NCBI GenBank assembly: GCA_963765935.1
Contig: CAVXXX010000001.1
Location: 620,001 to 684,000, forward strand
DNA length: 64,000 nucleotides
Origin: JAMXLG01 sp963765935
Lineage (GTDB): Bacteria; Vulcanimicrobiota; Vulcanimicrobiia; Vulcanimicrobiales; Vulcanimicrobiaceae
Direction: 5' to 3'
In this document: in pieces, positions 16,388 to 25,089 of the stretch
Position numbering within the stretch: position 1 is the stretch's first letter
Layout of the letters: each line of letters opens with the position of its first letter
Made by a program: the position numbers and the translations under genes
The notes under the pieces: model-generated
What the model saw: only the letters and a program-made list of their open reading frames with translations
What the model was told of the DNA's origin: nothing
The model's database searches: none

Positions 16388-18442
16388 TTACGTCAGGTGA
16401 AGTGCCGTGAGCAGCATGTCGATGAGCTTGATGCCGATGAACGGCACCACGATTCCGCCGAGACCGTAGATCAGCACGTTCTCTCGAAGAACTGCGTTCG
16501 CGCCTTTCGGCTCATACTTCACGCCCCGCAGTGCGAGGGGAATGAGTGCAATGATGATAAGCGCGTTGAAGATGACGGCGGAGAGAATTGCGGACTGCGG
16601 TGTCGATAAGCGCATGATGTTGAGCGCGTTCATCGCCGGGTATGCGACGGCGAACATCGCTGGAAGAATCGCGAAGTACTTCGCGACGTCGTTCGCGATC
16701 GAGAACGTCGTGAGGGCGCCGCGCGTCATCAGCAGTTGCTTGCCGATCTCGACGACCTCGATCAGTTTCGTCGGATCGGAGTCGAGATCGACCATGTTCG
16801 CGGCTTCTTTCGCCGCTTGCGTCCCCGAGTTCATTGCAACGCCGACGTCGGCTTGCGCAAGCGCAGGCGCGTCGTTCGTCCCGTCGCCGGTCATAGCGAC
16901 AAGACGGCCGGAGTTCTGCTCGCGCTTGATCAGCGCCATCTTCGCTTCGGGAGTCGCCTCAGCTAGGAAGTCGTCAACGCCCGCTTCGCCTGCGATCGCC
17001 GACGCGGTGAGAGGGTTGTCGCCGGTGATCATCACCGTGCGAATACCCATCGAACGCAAACGATCGAACCGATCGCGCATGTTCGGTTTGAGGATGTCTT
17101 TGAGGTAGATCACTCCGACAACGGTCTTGTCCTTTGCGAGCAGCAGCGGCGTGCCGCCGGCGCGCGCAATGCGCTCGACTTGACCACTGAGATCCGTCGA
17201 CGGATTGCCGCCCGCTTCACGCACCCATGCAAGCACCGCATCCGGTGCGCCTTTGCGTACTTTCGTGCCGTCGGCAAAATCGACGCCGCTCATCCGCGTG
17301 TATGCACTGAACGGAACGAATTGCGAACCTTCGGGGAGCTTTCCGTCGACGTTGCCCGCGGCATCGGCGAGCACGACGATCGAGCGCCCTTCCGGCGTTT
17401 CATCCGGAAGCGAGGAGAGATAGGCGACATGCATCGCTTCGCCACCATCGATACCGACGGCGGGAATCACTTCGGTCGCCTGCCGGTTCCCGAGCGTAAT
17501 CGTGCCTGTCTTATCGAGCAGCAACGTATCGACGTCGCCTGCGGCTTCGACGGCGCGACCGCTCATCGCAAGGACGTTACGCTGCATGACGCGATCCATG
17601 CCGGCGATGCCGATTGCCGAGAGCAATCCGCCGATCGTCGTCGGAATCAGGCAGACAAGTAACGCGATCAACACCGGAAGCGTCTGGCGGGCGCCCGCGT
17701 ATATCGAATACGGTAGCAGCGTCGCCACCGCGATCAAGAAGATGATCGTCAAGCCCGAGAGCAGGATCGAAAGGGCGATCTCGTTCGGCGTTTTCTGACG
17801 CTGCGCACCTTCGACGAGGCCGATCATCCGGTCTAAGAATGTTTCCCCCGGATTGGCGGTAATCGAAATGCGAATGGTATCGCTCAGCACGCGCGTGCCG
17901 CCGGTTACGGCACTGCGGTCGCCACCCGCCTCACGAACGACCGGTGCCGATTCCCCCGTTATCGCAGATTCATCGACCATTGCCGCGCCTCTAACGATTT
18001 CGCCGTCACTGGGAATGATTTCGTTCGCGCCGATTTCGACGAGATCGCCCCTGCGCAAATCAGAAGAAGGAACGGTTTCAATCACGTTCGCGCGAACGCG
18101 CCGCGCCAAGGTGTCGGACTTGGTGCGCCTCAGGAAGTCGGCCTGCGCCTTGCCGCGTCCCTCTGCGACCGCTTCGGCAAGGTTGGCAAAGAGCACGGTG
18201 AACCAGAGCCAGGCCGCAATCGCGAAATCGAAACCGGCGCCGCTTCTATGGGAAACAACGTCGCGTAGAAACAATAACGTCGTGACGGCGGCTCCCACTT
18301 CCACGATGAACATGACGGGATTGCGCATCATCCAGCGCGGGTCGAGTTTCTTGAACGAGTCCCCGACGGCGCGAGTAATGATGGCGCGATCCCAGAGCGA
18401 ACGAGGCTTGGGGCGGCGTTCCAAACGGCGTTTGGACAACAT
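16388..18442 (-). CDS. kdpB: KdpB, potassium-transporting P-type ATPase catalytic subunit
   Basis: The ATP-hydrolysing subunit of the Kdp pump, 684 residues, of normal length. Visible landmarks are the A-domain TGES loop (AITGESAPVV), phosphorylation motif DKTGTITLGN with D310, nucleotide-domain 'MTGDGTNDAPALAQADVGVA' and seven membrane segments. The long N-terminal basic stretch (KRRLERRPKPR) is common in KdpB. ATG 18442 overlaps the kdpA stop by one base (TAATG). The operon order is 27-aa ORF, kdpF, kdpA, kdpB, kdpC. Confidence 0.97.
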   Translation of the reverse strand: MLSKRRLERRPKPRSLWDRAIITRAVGDSFKKLDPRWMMRNPVMFIVEVGAAVTTLLFLRDVVSHRSGAGFDFAIAAWLWFTVLFANLAEAVAEGRGKAQADFLRRTKSDTLARRVRANVIETVPSSDLRRGDLVEIGANEIIPSDGEIVRGAAMVDESAITGESAPVVREAGGDRSAVTGGTRVLSDTIRISITANPGETFLDRMIGLVEGAQRQKTPNEIALSILLSGLTIIFLIAVATLLPYSIYAGARQTLPVLIALLVCLIPTTIGGLLSAIGIAGMDRVMQRNVLAMSGRAVEAAGDVDTLLLDKTGTITLGNRQATEVIPAVGIDGGEAMHVAYLSSLPDETPEGRSIVVLADAAGNVDGKLPEGSQFVPFSAYTRMSGVDFADGTKVRKGAPDAVLAWVREAGGNPSTDLSGQVERIARAGGTPLLLAKDKTVVGVIYLKDILKPNMRDRFDRLRSMGIRTVMITGDNPLTASAIAGEAGVDDFLAEATPEAKMALIKREQNSGRLVAMTGDGTNDAPALAQADVGVAMNSGTQAAKEAANMVDLDSDPTKLIEVVEIGKQLLMTRGALTTFSIANDVAKYFAILPAMFAVAYPAMNALNIMRLSTPQSAILSAVIFNALIIIALIPLALRGVKYEPKGANAVLRENVLIYGLGGIVVPFIGIKLIDMLLTALHLT

Positions 18443-20145
18443 TAAAACGTCTTTCCTTGATTCAAGAGGAGATGCTCGACAACCGGACCGAGGGCATCAG
18501 CCGGTAGGAACGTTAGCGCGCCGACGATCACGATCACGCCGATCAGTAGCGCGACGAAAACGGGCGAGTACGTTGTGAACGTCCCCGCGCCTTCCGCTAC
18601 TGCTTTTTTCCCGGCCAATGCACCCGCGAGCGCAAGCGCAGGTACGATGATCAGAAATCGCCCGAACAACATGTTAATGCCGGTAGCAATGTTGTAGAAG
18701 AGATTCGGACCCAGTCCAGCAAATGCGGATCCGTTGTTTGCGTTCGTGGAAGAAAATGCATAAAGCATCTCCGAGAACCCGTGAGGCCCTGCATTATTTA
18801 ATGTCGCGAGGCCTGCGGGCGTCACGGCAGCTATCGCGGTTGGAACGAGCACGAGCAACGGCGTAACGAGCGCGGCCAAAATAGCGAACTGCACTTCCCG
18901 CCGCTCTATCTTCTTTCCGAGCAACTCCGGAGTCCGTCCGACCATCAAGCCCGCTATAAACACCGTCAAAACGACGAAGACGATCATACCGTAGAGACCG
19001 CTGCCGACGCCGCCGTAAACAACCTCGCCAAGCTGCATGTTGACGATCGGCACTAGTCCCCCGAGCGCCATGAATGAATCGTGCATCGCGTTGACGGCCC
19101 CGCACGACGTATCGGTTGTAACCGTAGCAAACAACGCCGAGGCCGCCGCACCGAAGCGAGCTTCCTTTCCTTCCAAATTTGTCCCGAGAACGCCCATCTG
19201 ATGCACGATCGGATTCCCCGCCGCTTCGGCGGCATATGACACCGCGAATCCGGCAAAGAATAGAATTGCCATGGCCGAGAAAATGGCCCAGCCTTGTTTC
19301 GTGTTCTTCGCCATGCAGCCGTACGTGTACGTCAACGCTGCGCCGATCACGAAAATTAGCACCAGTTCAATGAGGTTGGTAAGCGGCGACGGGTTCTCGT
19401 TCGGCGACGCGGAGTTCGCATTGACGAAGCCGCCGCCGTTTGTCCCAAGTTCTTTGATCGACTCTTGTGAACCCATCGGGCCGCCGGTGATCGTTTGCGT
19501 TAAACCCTCGAGCGTTTTGACATCTTGATAGGCATGGAAATTTTGCGGAACGCCTTGTGAGATCAAGAAGAGTCCAACCACGATCGAAGCCGGTAATAAG
19601 AGGTAGAGCGAGGCGCGTGTGAGGTCGACCCAAAAGCTTCCAAGTGTCTTTCCGCTCGTGCGGACGACACCGCGAATGACGCCGAGCGCGACAGCGATGC
19701 CGGCTGCGGCAGAAACAAAGTTGTGCCACGCAAGTCCGGCCATTTGCGAAAGGTAGCTCATTGTCGATTCGCCGGAATAAAACTGCCAATTCGTGTTCGT
19801 GGTGAAGCTGACCGCCGTGTTCCACGCCAGATCGGCCGGCATGTTTTCAAAATGCTGTGGATTGAACGGCAGCCATTTCTGCGAGCGCAGCAATAGATAG
19901 AGATACGCGAGACTCACGAGCGAAAACGCGAGTACGCAGAACGCATAGGTATACCAAGGCATCTCTTCGTCTTCACGAACGCCGGCGAGGCGGTAAATGA
20001 AGCGCTCGAGCGGAGCGACCATCGGCGTCAACCAGGTTCGGTCGCCGGCGAATACGCGCGCCATATACAAGCCAACGGGTTTCGTGAGGGCGAGCACGAT
20101 AACGAAAAACAAGATCGCCTGTAGCCATCCGGCGGCCGTCATCAT
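18442..20145 (-). CDS. kdpA: KdpA, potassium-binding channel-like subunit
   Basis: KdpA is the K+-selective, channel-derived subunit of KdpFABC. The 567-residue protein has about ten membrane helices and the four selectivity loops in order: 'TNTNWQFYSGESTMSYLSQM', 'LGTNGGGFVNANSASPNENP', GVLGTNLEGKEARFG and 'FSSTNANNGSAFAGL'. The stop overlaps the kdpB start and the gene starts just seven bases after the kdpF stop. Induction under K+ limitation is expected from the family. Confidence 0.97.
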   Translation of the reverse strand: MMTAAGWLQAILFFVIVLALTKPVGLYMARVFAGDRTWLTPMVAPLERFIYRLAGVREDEEMPWYTYAFCVLAFSLVSLAYLYLLLRSQKWLPFNPQHFENMPADLAWNTAVSFTTNTNWQFYSGESTMSYLSQMAGLAWHNFVSAAAGIAVALGVIRGVVRTSGKTLGSFWVDLTRASLYLLLPASIVVGLFLISQGVPQNFHAYQDVKTLEGLTQTITGGPMGSQESIKELGTNGGGFVNANSASPNENPSPLTNLIELVLIFVIGAALTYTYGCMAKNTKQGWAIFSAMAILFFAGFAVSYAAEAAGNPIVHQMGVLGTNLEGKEARFGAAASALFATVTTDTSCGAVNAMHDSFMALGGLVPIVNMQLGEVVYGGVGSGLYGMIVFVVLTVFIAGLMVGRTPELLGKKIERREVQFAILAALVTPLLVLVPTAIAAVTPAGLATLNNAGPHGFSEMLYAFSSTNANNGSAFAGLGPNLFYNIATGINMLFGRFLIIVPALALAGALAGKKAVAEGAGTFTTYSPVFVALLIGVIVIVGALTFLPADALGPVVEHLLLNQGKTF

Positions 20146-20152
20146 TACGCTC

Positions 20153-20242
20153 CTAGAATTTCTCGGGACGTAGCATTGCGAAAATCAAGTACGCTAGCGC
20201 GCAAATGGTTAGCAATAAGCCAAGAACGTCATCAAAAAGCAT
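20153..20242 (-). CDS. kdpF: KdpF, small stabilising subunit (29 aa)
   Basis: The 29-residue frame ATG 20242 to TAG 20153 encodes one membrane helix (VLGLLLTICALAYLIFAML) followed by the typical KdpF ending RPEKF. KdpF lies in the membrane between KdpA and KdpB and stabilises the complex. It sits exactly upstream of kdpA, as in other Kdp operons, and is short enough to be missed by gene finders. Confidence 0.9.
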   Translation of the reverse strand: MLFDDVLGLLLTICALAYLIFAMLRPEKF

Positions 20243-20246
20243 CTGC

Positions 20247-20330
20247 TTAGACCTTTTCGCATCCAACGATATAGAGGTCGAGGATCACGAAGCAGGCGAT
20301 CGAGAGCACCACGAGGCCGATTTCAAACAT
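20247..20330 (-). CDS. 27-residue membrane peptide at the head of the kdp operon
   Basis: The frame from ATG 20330 to TAA 20247 encodes one hydrophobic helix (GLVVLSIACFVILDLYIVG) ending CEKV. Its stop is four bases before the kdpF ATG. I recall short unnamed ORFs ending in a Cys-Asp/Glu-Arg/Lys-Leu/Val motif before kdpF in other phyla, which favours a real gene. A role as an extra Kdp subunit or leader peptide is inference. Confidence 0.55.
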   Translation of the reverse strand: MFEIGLVVLSIACFVILDLYIVGCEKV

Positions 20331-20376
20331 ACAAACACACGATAGGCCTTCGGGCGCGGAGTGACGAGCCTCCAAA

Positions 20377-20408
20377 CGGATGATCCGTTCGGATAGCGGA
20401 ATCATCCG
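20377..20408. promoter_or_regulatory. Inverted repeat between divergent kdp operon and barrel gene
   Basis: CGGATGAT (20377-20384) and ATCATCCG (20401-20408) are exact inverted copies with 16 bases between; the symmetry extends partly inwards (CCG/CGG). It is placed 47 bases upstream of the first kdp ORF and 45 bases before the barrel gene. It could be an operator for the response regulator or a simple hairpin. Confidence 0.4.
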
Positions 20409-20452
20409 TCCGGCGGCTCACGCGCAAACGCCGATTCGCGCAGAATAGAACG

Positions 20453-21289
20453 ATGAAGCTCCGAGCGCTCTCGCTGATTGGATTGCTCTATGTTGGTGCA
20501 GCGGCTTTACCCGCCGCATCGGAGCAGTCAACACCGGTACCGAGCCCGACGCCGGTTCCAAATCCATGCGGCTCTATCATCTCGATCGTTACCCGGCCGT
20601 CCGTGACCACCGACGTGTGCACTGTCCGTGAGGGGCACGTCGACATTGAAAACGGCTATACCAACGCGACGACCACCGGCATCGGCGGCGGCTCGGCGGT
20701 CAACTATCCGCAATCGTTGGTGCGTATCGGCGTCGGCCCACGCATGGAAGTGTCGTTGACGCCTCCTTCGTTCAACCGCACAACGATCGGTGGGGCTGCG
20801 GTAAGCGGGTCGAGCGACATGAACTTCGGTGTGAAATGGGAGCTCGGGTACAACGCTAGAGCACTTTGGGGTGCGAATCTCCAGGTTTCCGCGCCGACAG
20901 GAAGCCCTGCGTTTACTGCCGGAGCCACGCAATACACGGCAAACATCAATTGGTCGTACACGTTGAGTCCGGTATGGAGTGCGAGCGGCACGCTTGGATT
21001 CAATTCACTCTCCGCGCTAAACGCGGCGGGACGGTATCAATATTACGGCGCACTAACACCGTCTCTTGATTTCTCGGCATCACTTCCGGCCAATTCGGCC
21101 GCATTCGCCGAATACGCGTATTTCAGTCGCGCGGGGCCCGCTTTGGGGAGTAGAAGTTTAATCGACTTCGGCTATATTCACGACTGGGGGCCGCATGTCC
21201 AATTCGATGTCGAGTATGGATTTCAACCGGCCGCGGTCAATGGGCAAAAGCTCCACTACCTCGGTGCGGGCGTATCGTTTATGAACTAA
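20453..21289 (+). CDS. Outer-membrane beta-barrel-like protein (phenol MetA/transporter type)
   Basis: This 278-residue exported protein has a signal peptide (about 1-23, ending AAALPAASE), a short Pro/Thr-rich linker (PVPSPTPVPNP) and then alternating amphipathic strands ('VRIGVGPRMEVSLTPP', 'MNFGVKWELGYNARALWGANLQ', 'QFDVEYGFQPA') as in the PF13557 phenol_MetA_deg barrels. The final GAGVSFMN resembles a barrel-terminating strand. The cargo is unknown. It is transcribed divergently from kdp and convergently with the antiporter gene. The start ATG has no clear Shine-Dalgarno. Confidence 0.7.
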   Translation: MKLRALSLIGLLYVGAAALPAASEQSTPVPSPTPVPNPCGSIISIVTRPSVTTDVCTVREGHVDIENGYTNATTTGIGGGSAVNYPQSLVRIGVGPRMEVSLTPPSFNRTTIGGAAVSGSSDMNFGVKWELGYNARALWGANLQVSAPTGSPAFTAGATQYTANINWSYTLSPVWSASGTLGFNSLSALNAAGRYQYYGALTPSLDFSASLPANSAAFAEYAYFSRAGPALGSRSLIDFGYIHDWGPHVQFDVEYGFQPAAVNGQKLHYLGAGVSFMN

Positions 21290-21295
21290 GCGTCG

Positions 21296-22399
21296 TTAGA
21301 CTCGTGCCCGCTCACGGCGTCCGGCGCGCGCAACAACCGGTGGTACGGTGAGCATACTAGAGACAATTGTCGCGATCGCGACCGCAAAGGTTGCAAGTAT
21401 GATTTGTTCGCGATGCGGCAAGCGAGCCGGGAGTGCGAGCGCGAGCGCGAGCGATAACGCACCCCGGAGTCCGGCGACGCGCACGACCGCAAGCCAAGCG
21501 CGTGGAAAACCGGCGGGCAGCAATAGCAACGACACTGCTCCGCGGGCAATGGCGACGCCGATGAGCGCCGCGATGACAGAGCCAAATGCATTCCCGATCC
21601 GCGAAGCATCGAGCGCAGCACCGATTAAGAAAAAAACGAGAGCATTCGCGGTGAGCGCGATGACGTCCCAAAAACCTTCGACATCTTGCGCGAGCCGCCA
21701 CGAGACCCAGCGCCGCTCGAAGTAGCGCAGAGCGATCCCACTCGAGATAATTGCGAAGATCCCGGACACATGCAGCGACTCTCCGATAAAGTACGATCCG
21801 TACGCGCATGCGATAGTCGTCGCGATTTGAAGTCCCGCATTCTTTCGGTTTCGCAGCGCCGCCGCAGCAAGAAGCGCGATTCCGATGCCGAGCGCAATGC
21901 CCCCAAACGATCCACCGAGCGCGCTAAGCGACGCGACGGCGGCATCACCAGCCGAGACCGTTGCGCTCATCACCACGAGCAAAACGGCGCGGTACAGTAC
22001 GACGGCAATCGCGTCGTTGAAGAGCGATTCGCACTCGACGATCGTTCGTAACGTGCGCGGCACCGGAAGACGGCGAAAGGCAGCCACCACGGCAATCGGA
22101 TCGGTCGCGCTTAAGATCGCCCCGCCTAAGAGCGCCGAGCCGAACGGCAGGCCCGCGATGGACAATGCGCCGGCGACCACGAGCGCAGTAATCGCAACGC
22201 CGGGAACGGCAAGGGTGAGAATCGGTGCCCACTGGCGGCGCATTGCACGATAGTCGAGATTCCACGCGCCCTCAAAGAGCAGCGCGGGCAAAAGCACGTA
22301 TAACGTGAGCGCACGAAACGCGTCGGTAAGCTGCCCGGGTTCGAAGAATCCGTATGCGACGCCGGCAAGCGTGACCGCCGCGATCTGCCAAAGCTTCAA
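21296..22399 (-). CDS. CPA1-type Na+(K+)/H+ antiporter
   Basis: A 367-residue antiporter of the CPA1 (NhaP/NHE) type with about 12 hydrophobic segments. Signature blocks are 'LSATDPIAVVAAF' and 'VECESLFNDAIAVVLY', containing the Asp pair used in ion binding. I chose the TTG at 22399 because it overlaps the upstream stop as TTGA, a coupling seen elsewhere in this window, and because the longer frame is Arg-rich and lies inside the radical SAM gene. It is the last gene of the mutL operon. Near the Kdp/Trk genes it adds to an ion-homeostasis neighbourhood; Na+ versus K+ preference cannot be read. Confidence 0.88.
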   Translation of the reverse strand: MKLWQIAAVTLAGVAYGFFEPGQLTDAFRALTLYVLLPALLFEGAWNLDYRAMRRQWAPILTLAVPGVAITALVVAGALSIAGLPFGSALLGGAILSATDPIAVVAAFRRLPVPRTLRTIVECESLFNDAIAVVLYRAVLLVVMSATVSAGDAAVASLSALGGSFGGIALGIGIALLAAAALRNRKNAGLQIATTIACAYGSYFIGESLHVSGIFAIISSGIALRYFERRWVSWRLAQDVEGFWDVIALTANALVFFLIGAALDASRIGNAFGSVIAALIGVAIARGAVSLLLLPAGFPRAWLAVVRVAGLRGALSLALALALPARLPHREQIILATFAVAIATIVSSMLTVPPVVARAGRRERARV

Positions 22400-23604
22400 T
22401 GCGTGTGCGTAAAATTTCCGACGCCGACGCCGCAAGACGCAATCGCTTCGATTGCCGAGCGCATTCCGGCGACGCGTCGCGGCCGCCCGACGGCGGCGAA
22501 GTACCACTCGGGGTCGATGTTCAGCGTTCGCGTTTGAATCATTCCTACGCGCACGTCTCGTAGAAACGACGTCATAGCGTTTACTTCTTCTTCGTCGTCG
22601 GTAACACCAGGATGCGTAAGCAGGTTGAGACTGACGCGCAACCCGCGCGCAACCGCGAGGCGAGTGGATTCCAGAACGTCATCAAGCGTGTAGCCGATCG
22701 GGCGATAATACGCTGCATACACGCGCGGACGAAATGAGTTGAGGCTGATCCGCACCGCCTGCAAGCCTGCGTCGATGCACCGTTCGAGTGCCGAGGGCAT
22801 ACTGCCGTTCGTATTGAGGTTGATGGTTCCGTTCGATCGCGCCGTGCGGATCTTCTCGATCGCGGTTGCAATCGCAATCGAACGCAGCAGCGGTTCACCT
22901 TCGCACCCTTGACCGAAGGAGACGATCCCGTTGTCGACGCGTTCGAGGTGGTGCACCGCAACGCGAACGAGTTCATCCGCGGTAGTCTCGTATGTTATGC
23001 GGGCCTGTGGCGAGGCTAATTCAGCCTCGGGCTCTTGCTCGGAGATGCAGCCGACGCAACGCGCATTGCACTTCGGCGAAACCGGGAGCGCCGCTTCGCC
23101 GCGTTCGAGAAAGACATTCTGCGCCGTAAAGCACCCGTATTCGCGAGAGCAGAGGGCAACTTGCGCGAGCACGCGGTTTGCGGGATCGCTTGCGAGGCGC
23201 GTATCGAGCATCCGCTCGAGTTCGCCCTCAGCAAAATATCGCGGTTGCCAATCCTCGCTCTCGTCGGTCTTCGTCGCCGCTACGTGCAATTCGTCATCAA
23301 CCACGCACGCAAACGTATAACCGAAGAGCGGCAGCGTCGGCGCATCGGCTTCTTTCGCGTACGCCGGGACCAGCAATCGGGTATATCCGGCGGGCAGAAT
23401 CGCGGCGAGCGTATATTCATCCTCGAACGCGCCGTCGAGCGTCAGCGCGCGCCGGCCGGACAAAATCATCTCGACCGTTCCCGGCGGAGCGGGAATCAAT
23501 TCATCGAGATGCGGTTCGCGAATGATTCCACCGTCGGCAAGCGGCGTTCGGGAATCGTCGTAGTAGATGCGACCTTCGCGATCGCAATAGGCAAGGCCGA
23601 TCAT
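22396..23604 (-). CDS. Radical SAM protein of unknown function
   Basis: This 402-residue enzyme has a C179-x3-C183-x2-C186 cluster site (KCNARCVGC) and the downstream SAM-binding 'GQGCEGEPLL', so it should cleave S-adenosylmethionine to form a radical. The partial TIM barrel continues to about residue 370 ('INLNTNGSM', 'AVRISLNSFRPRVYAAYYRP'). The first 170 residues form a separate beta-rich domain of unknown type with one more cysteine pair (LCSREYGC). No extra SPASM cluster is obvious. It overlaps the GNAT gene by four bases upstream and the antiporter by four downstream. The substrate is unknown. Confidence 0.82.
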   Translation of the reverse strand: MIGLAYCDREGRIYYDDSRTPLADGGIIREPHLDELIPAPPGTVEMILSGRRALTLDGAFEDEYTLAAILPAGYTRLLVPAYAKEADAPTLPLFGYTFACVVDDELHVAATKTDESEDWQPRYFAEGELERMLDTRLASDPANRVLAQVALCSREYGCFTAQNVFLERGEAALPVSPKCNARCVGCISEQEPEAELASPQARITYETTADELVRVAVHHLERVDNGIVSFGQGCEGEPLLRSIAIATAIEKIRTARSNGTINLNTNGSMPSALERCIDAGLQAVRISLNSFRPRVYAAYYRPIGYTLDDVLESTRLAVARGLRVSLNLLTHPGVTDDEEEVNAMTSFLRDVRVGMIQTRTLNIDPEWYFAAVGRPRRVAGMRSAIEAIASCGVGVGNFTHTH

Positions 23605-24029
23605 TCGAGCGTCTTCTCTAGAGCATACTGTGACTTGACCCTTCTATACCCGGCGCGCTCGTAAAATGCATGCGCGCGCGTTCGAACCACATTCGATACG
23701 AGTCCAACACGCTTCAATCCGCGTTCCAAGGCCCACGCTTCTGCTTCCGATAAAACGCGAGCACCGATGCCTTTACCGCGAAGCGATTCTTCGACAACGA
23801 AGCTTTCGATGCGCGCCTGCCGTCCACCGACAACAAAGTCTCGTTCGACAATGACGAGAAACGCGACCGGGCCGGCGTCCACGACTGCGATGAGTGCAAC
23901 GCCATCGCGTAAACGCCCTAGCCGCTCGCGGAGCGTCGAAGGTTCGGTCGGATATCCGAGTTGAGCGAGGAGCGCCGAGAGCGTTTCCGCGTCGTCAGGT
24001 GTCGCGGCGCGAATGGTGATGGTATCCAT
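23601..24029 (-). CDS. GNAT family N-acetyltransferase
   Basis: This 142-residue acetyltransferase shows motif A VVEESLRGKGIGARVLSEAE (the R/Q-x2-G-x-G/A loop that holds acetyl-CoA) and a C-terminal 'NVVRTRAHAFYERAGYRR' typical of GNAT. The acceptor is unknown. It starts three bases after dapF and overlaps the radical SAM start by four, within the mutL operon. Acetylation of a small amine or ribosomal protein would both be ordinary; the sequence does not decide. Confidence 0.88.
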   Translation of the reverse strand: MDTITIRAATPDDAETLSALLAQLGYPTEPSTLRERLGRLRDGVALIAVVDAGPVAFLVIVERDFVVGGRQARIESFVVEESLRGKGIGARVLSEAEAWALERGLKRVGLVSNVVRTRAHAFYERAGYRRVKSQYALEKTLE

Positions 24030-24032
24030 CGT

Positions 24033-24830
24033 TCATACGCGATCCGGGACGCGAACGTCGATGGTAGTATCAAACACGCGCTCGGCCGGGCCGGTCATGT
24101 AAGCGCGCCCGTCGCGCTCGATCTCGATGAACAATTCGCCGCCGGGGACACGCACGATCGCGGGCGACGATACTACGGAGCGCGCCATGCCTGCCGCGAC
24201 GCAGGCAACGGCCCCCGTGCCGCACGCCATCGTCAGGCCGGCGCCGCGCTCGTAGTGGCACACGCGCATTGCGTGGTTCCCGTCAACGACTGCGACATGC
24301 ACGTTCGTGCCACCGGGAAAGTCCTCACTTTTTTGCAGTTGCTCGCCGAGCGAAACGAGATCGACACCATCAAGAGATGAGCGGAAAAGTACCACGTGAG
24401 GATTGCCGGTATCGACGGCGAGCGCGTCTTCGAGCGCAAGTTCGAGATGGAGGACGCGCGGGAAGCCCATATCCACACGAATGCGATACGTATCGCCACG
24501 GTCGACGACCGACGTGCGAATCGTTCCTCCAAGCGTTTCAATCGTCGCTTGGCCGCCCTCGCCTCGTTCGTCGAGATACCGTGCGACGCAACGCACGCCG
24601 TTGCCGCACATCTCGGCTTCGCTTCCATCGGCGTTGATGACGCGCATCGAGGCGTCCGCGCGTGCCGAATCCCCGACGACGAGCAATCCGTCGGCGCCGA
24701 TGCCGCTATGCCGGTCGCAAAGGCGGCGCGCAAGCGAGGGTAGATCATCGACCACAACCGCGCGCGCATCCAAGACGATAAAATCGTTGCGCGCGCCGTG
24801 CATCTTCGTCACGGCGACGCGATCGTTCAT
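24033..24830 (-). CDS. dapF: Diaminopimelate epimerase
   Basis: DapF interconverts LL- and meso-diaminopimelate, the last step before lysine and the peptidoglycan cross-linker. The 265-residue protein has the two duplicated halves with the catalytic cysteine pair: C75 (EMCGNGVRC) and C203 (MACGTGAVAC). The N-terminal KMHGARNDF and TGNPHVV blocks are also typical. Length is normal. Its start overlaps the hfq stop as ATGA. It shows that this organism makes lysine and meso-DAP by the DAP route. Confidence 0.96.
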   Translation of the reverse strand: MNDRVAVTKMHGARNDFIVLDARAVVVDDLPSLARRLCDRHSGIGADGLLVVGDSARADASMRVINADGSEAEMCGNGVRCVARYLDERGEGGQATIETLGGTIRTSVVDRGDTYRIRVDMGFPRVLHLELALEDALAVDTGNPHVVLFRSSLDGVDLVSLGEQLQKSEDFPGGTNVHVAVVDGNHAMRVCHYERGAGLTMACGTGAVACVAAGMARSVVSSPAIVRVPGGELFIEIERDGRAYMTGPAERVFDTTIDVRVPDRV

Positions 24831-25078
24831 GACGAAGCGCCGCTTTCAGCTACCGCGGGCACCTCGTTCGCGAACGCTACCGCCGCCGAAGGAGAAATCG
24901 TCGAAATCGCGTGCTTATAGATGAGGTGCGTCTTACGCTCGTATTCGAGCAGCACCGTGAACGGATCGAAACCCTTGACCGTCCCGCGCAATTGAAAACC
25001 GTTCATCAAGTACACCGTCACATTTGTACCTGCGCGTTTGCATTCGGCGAGAAACGTATCTTGAAGGCTAACCGCCAT
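24827..25078 (-). CDS. hfq: RNA chaperone Hfq
   Basis: This 83-residue Sm-like protein forms a hexamer that pairs small RNAs with messages. Sm1 reads 'QDTFLAECKRAGTNVTVYLMNGFQLRGTVKGFD' in segments and Sm2 contains YKHAISTISP. The proximal-face residues Q (in LQDTFL) and the YKHA loop are kept. The tail is short and Ala/Ser-rich. miaA-hfq adjacency, 11 bases apart, is the classic arrangement. Its presence implies an Hfq-dependent sRNA network in the host. Confidence 0.97.
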   Translation of the reverse strand: MAVSLQDTFLAECKRAGTNVTVYLMNGFQLRGTVKGFDPFTVLLEYERKTHLIYKHAISTISPSAAVAFANEVPAVAESGASS

Positions 25079-25089
25079 AGCTCTTCCGT

